Source of the DNA: Pseudomonas kitaguniensis
GTDB lineage: Bacteria > Pseudomonadota > Gammaproteobacteria > Pseudomonadales > Pseudomonadaceae
DNA length: 32,913 bases
Assembly: GCF_009296165.1 (NCBI RefSeq)
Contig: NZ_VUAZ01000117.1
Span: forward strand, 1-32,913
Direction: 5' to 3'
A program made the translations under genes and the position numbers. Under the pieces are notes generated by a model. It ran no database searches. It had not been told where the DNA came from and saw nothing but the letters and a program-made list of their open reading frames with translations. Positions 23,994 through 31,852 of the stretch are shown piece by piece (the first letter of the stretch is position 1; each line of letters opens with the position of its first letter).

Positions 23994-25729
23994 TTAGTGG
24001 GAATGACGCGGGACTTCCGCCCCACGGCAACCCACCAGAAAGTCAAAGTCGCAGCCTTGGTCCGCCTGCAGCACATGCTCGATGTACAGCTGGCGGTAGC
24101 CGCCGACGATCAAGTTCTGCGGCGGTTTAAGGTCAGCCATGCGCGCCGCCAGCTCTGCGTCGGATATGTCCAGGTGCAAGCGGCCATTGGCGCAGTCAAG
24201 TTCGATCCAGTCACCTTCCTGCACCGTGGCCAACGCCCGCCGGCAGCGGCTTCGGGTGCCACGTGCAAGACCACGGTGCCGTAGGCGGTGCCGCTCATGC
24301 GTGCGTCGGAAATACGCACCATATCCGTCACGCCCTGCGCCAGCAGCTTGGCCGGCAGGCCCATGTTGCCGACTTCGGCCATGCCTGGGTAACCCTTGGG
24401 GCCGCAGTTTTTCATGACCAGGATCGAGTTGGCATCCACGTCCAGTTCCGGGTCATTGATGCGCGCCTTGTACATGTCGAAATTCTCGAACACCACCGCG
24501 CGGCCACGGTGTTGCATCAGTTCGGCACTCGCGGCCGAGGGTTTGAGCACTGCGCCAAGCGGCGCAAGGTTGCCGCGCAGCACGCAAATACCGCCGTCGG
24601 CGCGGATCGGGTTGTCGAGCGTGCGGATCACTTCGTCCTGGCCATAAATCGGCGAGTCCTTGGTGTTCTCGCCCAGGCTCTTGCCGTTCACGGTGAGTGC
24701 GTTGGGGTGCGGGATCAGGTTGGCTTCGCCCAAGCGGCGCAACACGGCGGGCAGGCCACCGGCGTAGTAGAACTCTTCCATCAGGAAACGCCCCGACGGT
24801 TGCAAGTCGACAATCGTCGGTATGCCCCGGCCCATGCGGGTCCAGTCATCCAGGTCGAGTTCGACGCCGATGCGCCCGGCAATTGCCTTTAGGTGAATCA
24901 CTGCGTTGGTCGAGCCGCCAATGGCCGCATTCACGCGAATCGCGTTTTCAAACGCCTCTTTGGTCAGAATTTTCGACAGCTTCAGATCTTCGCGCACCAT
25001 CTCTACCGCGCGCATGCCGCTCATGTGCGCCAGCACGTAACGGCGCGCATCCACCGCCGGGATCGCCGCATTGTGCGGCAGCGACGTACCGAGTGCCTCG
25101 GCCATGCAGGCCATGGTCGACGCGGTGCCCATGGTGTTGCAGGTGCCCGCCGAACGCGACATGCCACCTTCGGCCGCGAGAAAGTCATCCAGGGTAATCG
25201 TGCCTGCCTTGACCTGTTCGCTGAGCTGCCAGACCACCGTGCCCGACCCGATGTCCTGGCCCTTGTGCTTGCCGTTGAGCATTGGCCCGCCGGTGACCAC
25301 GATCGCCGGCACGTCGCAACTGGCCGCGCCCATCAGCAGCGCCGGGGTGGTTTTGTCGCAGCCGGTCAGCAACACCACGCCATCGATAGGGTTGCCGCGA
25401 ATCGCTTCCTCTACGTCCATGCTCGCCAGGTTGCGGGTGAGCATGGCGGTAGGGCGCAAGTTTGATTCGCCGTTGGAGAACACCGGGAACTCTACCGGGA
25501 AGCCACCCGCCTCGATCACGCCACGTTTTACATGCTCGGCGATCTGGCGGAAATGCGCGTTACACGGGGTCAGCTCTGACCAGGTGTTGCAGATACCGAT
25601 GATCGGTTTGCCATGGAACTGATGGTCGGCGATGCCCTGGTTCTTCATCCAGCTGCGGTACATGAAGCCGTTCTTGTCGGCGGTACCAAACCACTGTGCG
25701 GAGCGTAGGCCGGGCTTTTTGTCAGGCAT
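23994..25729 (-). pseudogene. L-arabinonate dehydratase (IlvD/EDD family), broken by a one-base frameshift
   Basis: Dehydrates L-arabinonate to 2-keto-3-deoxy-L-arabonate with an iron-sulphur cluster and Mg. The cluster cysteines Cys56 (ELTPCNAH), Cys124 (LTGCDKTTPA) and Cys197 (GTCNTMGTAS), plus Lys126 next to the second, are each offset by exactly three from the Rhizobium L-arabinonate dehydratase set (59, 127, 200, 129). DARMSGTAYGTVVLHV holds the catalytic serine. After APEAAAGG the frame breaks: one C is missing from the plus-strand run near 24236-24238 (gcccgcc instead of gccccgcc). Restoring it reads ALATVQEGDWIELDCANGRLHLD and gives 578 residues, normal for the family. A related substrate (xylonate, galactonate) is possible, but the neighbouring genes favour arabinonate. 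Confidence 0.87.
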
Positions 25730-25743
25730 GATGGTCTCTCTTA

Positions 25744-25754
25744 TTGTATGACTA
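25744..25754. promoter_or_regulatory. FadR-subfamily GntR operator, site 1
   Basis: TTGTATGACTA fits the FadR-subfamily operator pattern TNGTNNNACNA at all fixed positions. It lies just upstream of the arabinonate dehydratase start (25729), where a bound regulator would block that promoter or its early transcript. Confidence 0.65.
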
Positions 25755-25817
25755 TATGATCTCTATGCCGCTAAACATAAGCGCAAAATCTTCTGTTTGG
25801 AAGTGTTGTTTGCTAAA

Positions 25818-25828
25818 TAGTACTACTA
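25818..25828. promoter_or_regulatory. FadR-subfamily GntR operator, site 2
   Basis: TAGTACTACTA again fits TNGTNNNACNA at all fixed positions, 74 bases (about seven helical turns) from site 1. Immediately beyond it, ATATAGTCA (25828-25836) is the exact reverse complement of TGACTATAT at 25749-25757, so the two sites sit in an overall inverted arrangement in the divergent promoter gap. Confidence 0.65.
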
Positions 25829-25921
25829 TATAGTCAATCTCATCTTCGGCTTGACCCTGGCGTATTTTCGCGAGAGCCATCCCCCGAGCGTCTATAAAAA
25901 CAACAATCGGAGATCGACTCC

Positions 25922-27243
25922 ATGAGCCAGGAACTGCGGCTTATACGGCGCATTACGCTGAAACTGATTCCCTTCCTGATCTTGCTCTACCTGATCGCGT
26001 ACGTGGATCGCTCGGCGGTGGGCTTTGCCAAGCTGCACATGGGCGCCGACGTTGGCATCGGTGACGCGGCGTATGGCCTGGGAGCAGGGCTGTTCTTTAT
26101 TGGCTACTTTCTGTTTGAAATTCCCAGCAACCTGATGCTCGACCGCTTCGGTGCGCGGCGCTGGTTTGCGCGCATCATGCTGACGTGGGGCGCCATCACC
26201 ATCGGCATGGCCTTTGTGCAGGGGCCGCACAGCTTCTACGTGATGCGTTTTCTGCTTGGCGCGGCCGAAGCCGGGTTCTTTCCGGGCGTGCTCTACTACA
26301 TCACCCAATGGTTTCCGATACGCCATCGCGGCAAGATTCTCGGGCTGTTCATCCTCTCGCAACCCATCGCAATGATGATCACCGGCCCAGTGTCCGGCGG
26401 CCTGCTGGGTATGGACGGCATATTTGGCCTGCACGGCTGGCAGTGGCTGTTTATTGTGATCGGCACTCCGGCACTGTTGTTGACGTGGCCGGTGCTGCGC
26501 TACCTGCCGGACGGCCCCAAGCAGGTCAAATGGATGAGCGAGGACGAGAAAACCTGGCTCACCGGTGAGTTGGCGAAGGACCTGCAAGCCTATGGCCAAA
26601 CCCGCCACGGCAACCCGCTGCACGCGCTGAAAGACACGCGTGTGTTGCTGCTGGCGTTGTTCTACCTGCCAGTCACCTTGAGCATTTATGGGCTTGGCCT
26701 GTGGCTGCCAACCCTGATCAAGCAGTTCGGCGGCAGTGACCTGACCACCGGGTTCGTGTCCGCCGTGCCGTATATCTTCGGCATCATCGGGCTGCTGATC
26801 ATCCCGCGCAGCTCCGACCGTTTGAATGACCGTTATGGCCACCTCGCCGTGCTCTATGTGCTCGGCGCCATCGGCCTGTTTTTCAGTGCCTGGCTGAGTG
26901 TGCCGGTGCTGCAAATGGCGGCGCTGTGCCTGGCGGCGTTTGCACTGTTTCCTGCACCGCGGTGTTCTGGACCTTGCCGGGGCGGTTTTTTGCCGGCGCG
27001 AGTGCGGCGGCGGGTATTGCGCTGATCAACTCGGTCGGCAACCTCGGCGGCTACATCGGCCCGTTCGTGATCGGTGCGCTCAAGGAATACACCGGCAACC
27101 TGGCGTCGGGTTTGTACTTTTTGTCCGGCGTGATGGTGTTCGGGTTGCTGCTGACCGGCGTGGTCTATCGTGTGTTGGAACGCAAGCACGTACTGCCCAC
27201 CGACCAGTTTGCGGCCAGCGCACGTGGCGCCACACGCACTTAA
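25922..27243 (+). pseudogene. MFS transporter, sugar-acid (anion:cation symporter) type, broken by a one-base frameshift
   Basis: Twelve-helix inner-membrane carrier resembling the ACS family that imports galactonate, glucarate, tartrate and similar acids. Features: AYVDRSAVGFAKLHM in helix 1, FFIGYFLFEIPSNLMLDRFGARRWFARIM (motif A-like loop), GAAEAGFFPGVLYYITQWFP, and in the second half LINSVGNLGGYIGPFVIGALKEYTG. The frames split inside FALF/SCTAVFWTLPG: a T is missing from a run at 26948-26950. Restoring it gives 440 residues, normal for ACS carriers. The ATG at 25922 follows GGAG. It heads the plus-strand arabinose operon, while AraFG(H) at the end imports the free sugar, so I infer an aldonate such as arabinonate as substrate here. 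Confidence 0.85.
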
Positions 27244-27258
27244 TCGAGGAGAAGTTTC

Positions 27259-28248
27259 ATGCGTTTAGTTCAGTTCGAATTGGCTAACGATGAGCGTCGG
27301 GTTGGCGTCGTCGAAGGCACGCAACTGCGCGAAGTTCAGAGCGTGCACACGGTGCGCGAGCTGGCGCTGGCCGCCATCGAGGCCGGCGTCAATTTGCAGC
27401 AACAGGTTGAAAGCCTCGGCTTGGGCGATAGCCATGACTACGCTGCATTGTTGGCCGAGCTGAAAATTTTGCCGCCACTCGACCACCCGGACCCGGCGCA
27501 CATGCTGATCAGCGGCACCGGCCTGACCCACTTGGGCAGCGCCTCGGCGCGCGACAAAATGCACCAGGCCGGCGACGACAGCGCGTTGACCGACACCATG
27601 CGCATCTTCAAATGGGGCGTGGAGGGCGGTAAACCTGCCAGCGGCCAAGCGGGCGTGCAACCGGAATGGTTTTACAAGGGCGACGGCAGCACCGTGGTAC
27701 GCCCAGGCCAGGCATTCCCGGTGCCGCCGTTCGCCGACGACGCCGGTGAAGAGCCGGAAATCGGCGGCCTGTACGTGATCGGCCACGACCGCAAACCCTA
27801 TCGCGTGGGTTATGCGGTCGGCAACGAATTCTCCGACCACGTTATGGAACGCAAAAACTACCTGTACCTGGCCCACTCTAAATTGCGCAGTTGCAGCTAC
27901 GGCCCGGAGCTGCGCGTGGGTGAGTTGCCCGCGCACCTGGCGGGCACCAGCCGCATCCTGCGTGACGGCAAGGTCATTTGGGAAAACCAGTTCCTCAGTG
28001 GCGAGGCGAATATGTGCCACAGCCTGGAAAACCTCGAATACCATCATTTCAAGTACAGTCAGTTCCTCACGCCGGGCGATGTGCACATTCATTTCTTCGG
28101 CACCGCTACGCTGTCATTCGCCGACGGTATACGTACCCAACCGGGCGATGTGTTCGAGATCAGCCAAGCCGAGTTCGGCGCACCGCTGATCAACACGGTC
28201 GGCAGCGCTGACGCGGTGTTCGAACCCGGCACTGTCATCACCCTTTAA
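27259..28248 (+). CDS. araD1: AraD1/GguC family protein, FAH-fold 2-keto-3-deoxyarabonate dehydratase (probable)
   Basis: A 329-residue member of the fumarylacetoacetate hydrolase superfamily. The N-terminal domain starts MRLVQFELANDERRVGVVEG. The catalytic part has the LISGTGLTHLGSASARDKM block, paired glutamates in EEPEIGGLYVIG, and GYAVGNEFSDHVMERKNYLYLAHSKLRSCSYGPEL with the metal-binding Asp, as expected for the E-x-E...D metal site. It is typical of pentose-oxidation operons (GguC of Agrobacterium). No DapA-type AraD is present in the cluster, so this protein most likely carries out the dehydration of 2-keto-3-deoxy-L-arabonate to 2-oxoglutarate semialdehyde. The ATG at 27259 follows GAGGAGAAG, 15 bases after the MFS stop. 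Confidence 0.85.
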   Translation: MRLVQFELANDERRVGVVEGTQLREVQSVHTVRELALAAIEAGVNLQQQVESLGLGDSHDYAALLAELKILPPLDHPDPAHMLISGTGLTHLGSASARDKMHQAGDDSALTDTMRIFKWGVEGGKPASGQAGVQPEWFYKGDGSTVVRPGQAFPVPPFADDAGEEPEIGGLYVIGHDRKPYRVGYAVGNEFSDHVMERKNYLYLAHSKLRSCSYGPELRVGELPAHLAGTSRILRDGKVIWENQFLSGEANMCHSLENLEYHHFKYSQFLTPGDVHIHFFGTATLSFADGIRTQPGDVFEISQAEFGAPLINTVGSADAVFEPGTVITL

Positions 28249-28258
28249 GGAGAGCCAC

Positions 28259-29839
28259 ATGACCCAGTTACTCGGCCACAACTACATCGGCGGCCAGCGC
28301 AGCGCCAACGGCAGCATCACCCTGCAAAGCGTAGACGCCACAACGGGCGAAGCCTTGCCGCAGCATTTCTACCAGGCCACCCCCGAAGAAGTTGACGCTG
28401 CCGCTACAGCCGCCGCAGCGGCTTACCCTGCGTACCGCACCTTGAGTGCCTCGCGCCGCGCGCAGTTCCTGGATGCGGTGGCCGACGAGCTGGACGCGCT
28501 GGGCGACGATTTTGTGGAGTTGGTGTGCCGCGAAACCGCGTTGCCCGCCGCACGTATCAAGGGCGAGCGCGGGCGTACCAGCGGCCAGATGCGCCTGTTC
28601 GCAACGGTGTTGCGCCGCGGTGATTTCTACGGCGCACGTATCGACAAAGCGCTACCTGATCGCCAGCCTCTGCCGCGCCCGGACCTGCGCCAATACCGCA
28701 TCGGCCTCGGCCCGGTCGCCGTGTTTGGCGCGAGCAACTTTCCCCTGGCGTTCTCCACAGCGGGCGGCGACACCGCGGCGGCGCTGGCGGCGGGTTGCCC
28801 GGTGGTGTTCAAGGCCCACAGCGGGCATATGGCGACGGCAGAGCACGTGGCTGACGCGATTATTCGCGCGGCCGAAGCCACCGAGATGCCGGCGGGTGTG
28901 TTCAATATGATCTTCGGCGGTGGCGTCGGTGAAGCGCTGGTCAAGCACCCGGCGATCCAGGCGGTCGGCTTTACCGGCTCGCTCAAGGGCGGCCGCGCGT
29001 TGTGCGACATGGCGGCGGCACGTGCGCAGCCGATTCCGGTATTTGCTGAAATGTCGAGCATCAACCCGGTGATCGTGTTGCCCCACGCCTTGCAGGCGCG
29101 CGCGCAAAACGTCGCCCGCGACTTGACCGCTTCGGTGGTGCAAGGCTGTGGCCAGTTCTGCACCAACCCAGGCTTGGTGATCGGTATCGCATCGCCTGAA
29201 TTCAGCGCATTCACCCAACAGGTCGCCCAGTTGATCGGAGAGCAACCGGCGCAAACCATGCTCAACGCCGGCACCTTGAGCAGCTACGGCAAGGGTTTGC
29301 AAAAGCTCCTGGCGCACCCTGGCATTGAGCATTTGGCCGGTAGCACCCAAGCCGGCAACCAGGCGCAGCCGCAGTTGTTCAAGGCCGATGCGCGCTTGCT
29401 GATCGAGGGCGATGAAGTGCTGCAAGAAGAAGTGTTCGGCCCCACCACGGTGTTCGTCGAAGTCGCCGATCAGGCGCAACTCAGCGCCGCGTTGCACGGC
29501 CTGCACGGCCAACTCACGGCGACGATTATTGGCGAGCCGGCAGACTTTGAGCAGTTCGCCGAACTGACCCCGCTGCTGGAACAAAAGGTCGGCCGCATCC
29601 TGCTTAACGGTTACCCGACTGGTGTGGAAGTCTGCGATTCGATGGTGCACGGCGGGCCATACCCGGCGACGTCCGATGCGCGTGGCACGTCGGTCGGCAC
29701 CTTGGCCATCGACCGCTTCCTGCGGCCTGTGTGCTTCCAGAACTACCCTGACAGCCTGCTACCGGACGCGTTGAAAAACGCCAACCCGTTGCGTATCCAG
29801 CGGCTGGTGGATGGCACGCCGTCGCGCGATTCGCTGTAA
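28259..29839 (+). CDS. 2-oxoglutarate semialdehyde dehydrogenase (NADP+)
   Basis: Oxidises 2-oxoglutarate semialdehyde to 2-oxoglutarate, the last step of the non-phosphorylating pentose route. This is a 526-residue aldehyde dehydrogenase: FGASNFPLAFSTAGGDTAAALAAGCPVVFKAH (oxyanion-hole Asn160 and cofactor-binding Lys185), GFTGSLKGG, general-base Glu264 in VFAEMSSINP, and nucleophile Cys301 in GCGQFCTNPG. The LLNGYPTGVEVCDSMVHGGPYPATSDAR segment near the C-terminus is typical of the KGSADH/HhIII-like subgroup. The ATG at 28259 follows AAGGAGAG, 10 bases after the AraD1 stop. Frame intact, full length. Confidence 0.92.
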   Translation: MTQLLGHNYIGGQRSANGSITLQSVDATTGEALPQHFYQATPEEVDAAATAAAAAYPAYRTLSASRRAQFLDAVADELDALGDDFVELVCRETALPAARIKGERGRTSGQMRLFATVLRRGDFYGARIDKALPDRQPLPRPDLRQYRIGLGPVAVFGASNFPLAFSTAGGDTAAALAAGCPVVFKAHSGHMATAEHVADAIIRAAEATEMPAGVFNMIFGGGVGEALVKHPAIQAVGFTGSLKGGRALCDMAAARAQPIPVFAEMSSINPVIVLPHALQARAQNVARDLTASVVQGCGQFCTNPGLVIGIASPEFSAFTQQVAQLIGEQPAQTMLNAGTLSSYGKGLQKLLAHPGIEHLAGSTQAGNQAQPQLFKADARLLIEGDEVLQEEVFGPTTVFVEVADQAQLSAALHGLHGQLTATIIGEPADFEQFAELTPLLEQKVGRILLNGYPTGVEVCDSMVHGGPYPATSDARGTSVGTLAIDRFLRPVCFQNYPDSLLPDALKNANPLRIQRLVDGTPSRDSL

Positions 29840-29888
29840 CGCGCAGCTGAAACACTTACCTGACAAGAAGAATAATCCAGGAGGCCAC

Positions 29889-30752
29889 ATGCCGTGTAAC
29901 GCCGTTACCCCGCACCGCGCACAGTTGGGCGAAGGTCCGTTCTGGGACGCGCCCACTCAGGCGCTGTATTGGGTAAATATCATCGGCAAACAGGCGCTGC
30001 GCTGGATGGGCGGGCAGCTGCAAATCTGGCAGTTGCCCGAGCACGTCTCGGCGTTTATTCCGTGTGCCAGCGGTGACGCGCTGGTGACTTTGTGCAGCGG
30101 CGTTTACCGGCTGAACCTCGCCACCGAAGCCTTGACCTTGCTCTGCGTGGCCGACCCGCAAACGGGCAATCGTGGCAATGAAGCACGCTGCGATGCCCAA
30201 GGTCGCCTGTGGCTGGGCACCATGCAAAACAATATCGGTGAGCAGGGTCAAGACCTGCCCGTCACGCGGCGTTCCGGCGGCCTGTTTCGCATCGATGCCG
30301 ATGCGCAGGTCACGCCGTTGCTGCACGGCCTGGGCATTCCCAACACCTTGCTGTGGAGCGAAAACGGCGGCCACGTGCATTTTGGCGACAGCCTGGACGG
30401 CACGCTGTATCGGCATGCGGTCCAGGCCGACGGCCAACTCGGCCCGGCGCAGGTGTGGTTCGGCGCGCATGCGCGCGGCGGGCCGGACGGCTCGGCGCTG
30501 GACAGCCAAGGCTATATCTGGAACGCGCGGTGGGACGGCAGTTGCCTGCTGCGGCTGACGCCTTCGGGTGAAGTCGACCGTATTATCGAACTGCCGGTCA
30601 GCCGCCCCACCAGTTGCGTGTTCGGTGGCCCCAACCTCAGCACCTTGTACATCACCAGCGCCGCCAGCCCACTCGATCACCCCCTGGATGGCGCGCTGTT
30701 GGCCATTGAGGTTGACGTGCCAGGCACCGCCTGTCACCGCTTTGCCGGTTAA
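29889..30752 (+). CDS. SMP-30/gluconolactonase family lactonase, probable L-arabinolactonase
   Basis: A 287-residue six-bladed propeller hydrolase that should open L-arabino-gamma-lactone to L-arabinonate, between the sugar dehydrogenase and the dehydratase. Family marks: HRAQLGEGPFWD (metal-binding Glu of blade 1), GNEARCDAQGRLWLGTM (Asn and Arg contacts), GLGIPNTLLWSENGGHVHFGDSLDGTLYRH (metal-binding Asn and the catalytic Asp region), and GGPDGSALDSQGYIWNARWDGSCLLR (Asp near the active site). The frame is open further upstream, but the ATG at 29889 follows CCAGGAGG and is preferred. The sugar 1-dehydrogenase that produces the lactone is not in the window and is probably beyond the right edge or elsewhere. 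Confidence 0.88.
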   Translation: MPCNAVTPHRAQLGEGPFWDAPTQALYWVNIIGKQALRWMGGQLQIWQLPEHVSAFIPCASGDALVTLCSGVYRLNLATEALTLLCVADPQTGNRGNEARCDAQGRLWLGTMQNNIGEQGQDLPVTRRSGGLFRIDADAQVTPLLHGLGIPNTLLWSENGGHVHFGDSLDGTLYRHAVQADGQLGPAQVWFGAHARGGPDGSALDSQGYIWNARWDGSCLLRLTPSGEVDRIIELPVSRPTSCVFGGPNLSTLYITSAASPLDHPLDGALLAIEVDVPGTACHRFAG

Positions 30753-30791
30753 CCCCCAAGACTTGAACAACAACAACAAGGAGTCACCCGT

Positions 30792-31796
30792 ATGAATCGT
30801 CGTCGTGGTATCCGTTCCCTGTGCTGCGCCGCTGTGGCGGTATCGGCCTTAAGCTTGAGCGGCCTGTTGCTGGCCGCAGAAGAAGTGAAGATCGGTTTTC
30901 TGGTCAAACAGGCTGAAGAGCCGTGGTTCCAGACCGAATGGGCCTTTGCCGAAAAAGCCGGCAAGGAACATGGCTTTACCGTGATCAAGATCGCCGTGCC
31001 CGATGGCGAAAAAACCCTCTCGGCCATCGACAGCCTTGCGGCCAATGGCGCCAAGGGTTTTGTCATCTGCCCACCGGACGTGTCGCTCGGCCCGGCCATC
31101 GTCGCCAAAGCCAAGGCCAACGGCCTGAAAGTGATTGCGGTGGATGACCGTTTTGTCGATGCCAAAGGCAACTTCATGGAGGACGTGCCGTACCTGGGCA
31201 TGGCCGCCTTCGAAGTGGGCCAGAAGCAGGGCGCCGCGATGGCGGCTGAAGCGAAAAAACGCGGCTGGGACTGGAAAGACACCTACGCCGTGATCAACAC
31301 CTTCAACGAACTCGACACCGGCAAGAAACGCACCGACGGTTCGGTTAAATCGCTGGAAGAAGCCGGTATTCCCAAGGACCACATCCTCTTTACCGCCGCT
31401 AAAACCCTCGACGTACCCGGCAGCATGGACGCAACTAACTCGGCACTGGTCAAACTGCCCAGCGGTGCAAAAAACCTGATCATCGGCGGCATGAATGACA
31501 ACACCGTGCTGGGCGGCGTACGCGCCACCGAAAGCGCAGGCTTTGCAGCCGCCAACGTGATCGGTATCGGCATCAATGGCACCGACGCCATCGGTGAACT
31601 GAAAAAGCCCAACAGCGGCTTCTTCGGCTCGATGCTGCCTAGCCCGCACATCGAGGGCTACAACACCGCGAAGATGATGTTCGACTGGGTTACCACCGGC
31701 AAAGAGCCACCGAAGTACACCGCCATGGATGAAGTGACGCTGATTACCCGCGAGAACTTCAAGCAGGAACTGGAAAAAATCGGTTTGTGGAACTGA
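30792..31796 (+). CDS. araF: L-arabinose ABC transporter, periplasmic binding protein AraF
   Basis: Periplasmic receptor of the arabinose importer, 334 residues. The signal peptide spans about 1-29 (MNRRRGIRSLCCAAVAVSAL, ending LLLAAEE). The mature domain has VKIGFLVKQAEEPWFQTEWAFAEKAGKEHGF, GFVICPPDVSLG, VIAVDDRFVDAKG, NTFNELDTGKKRTDG and NLIIGGMNDNTVLGGVRATES, matching E. coli AraF (arabinose-binding protein) block by block, including sugar-contacting residues in LVKQAEEPWF and MNDNTV. The ATG at 30792 follows AAGGAG. A stable hairpin separates it from araG, a common way to keep the binding protein in excess over the ATPase. It ends the intact run of the operon. Confidence 0.93.
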   Translation: MNRRRGIRSLCCAAVAVSALSLSGLLLAAEEVKIGFLVKQAEEPWFQTEWAFAEKAGKEHGFTVIKIAVPDGEKTLSAIDSLAANGAKGFVICPPDVSLGPAIVAKAKANGLKVIAVDDRFVDAKGNFMEDVPYLGMAAFEVGQKQGAAMAAEAKKRGWDWKDTYAVINTFNELDTGKKRTDGSVKSLEEAGIPKDHILFTAAKTLDVPGSMDATNSALVKLPSGAKNLIIGGMNDNTVLGGVRATESAGFAAANVIGIGINGTDAIGELKKPNSGFFGSMLPSPHIEGYNTAKMMFDWVTTGKEPPKYTAMDEVTLITRENFKQELEKIGLWN

Positions 31797-31810
31797 TGGT
31801 TTTGCTTGGC

Positions 31811-31826
31811 GCCCCGGCAACGGGGC
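31811..31826 (+). terminator. Intercistronic hairpin between araF and araG
   Basis: GCCCCG-GCAA-CGGGGC is a perfect 6-base stem with a GNRA-type tetraloop, extended by partly matching GGC/GCC flanks. It lies 15 bases after the araF stop and about 27 bases before the araG start. No T-run follows, so it is more likely an attenuator or a 3' end protector of the araF messenger than a full terminator. Confidence 0.6.
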
Positions 31827-31852
31827 CGCCTGATCGGTGTGACGAGGTGGTT

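Noticed and set aside
25892..26914. A 340-codon minus-strand frame opposite the MFS gene
   Set aside because: Gln/His/Lys-rich shadow of a membrane protein gene; it would also overlap the divergent promoter gap.
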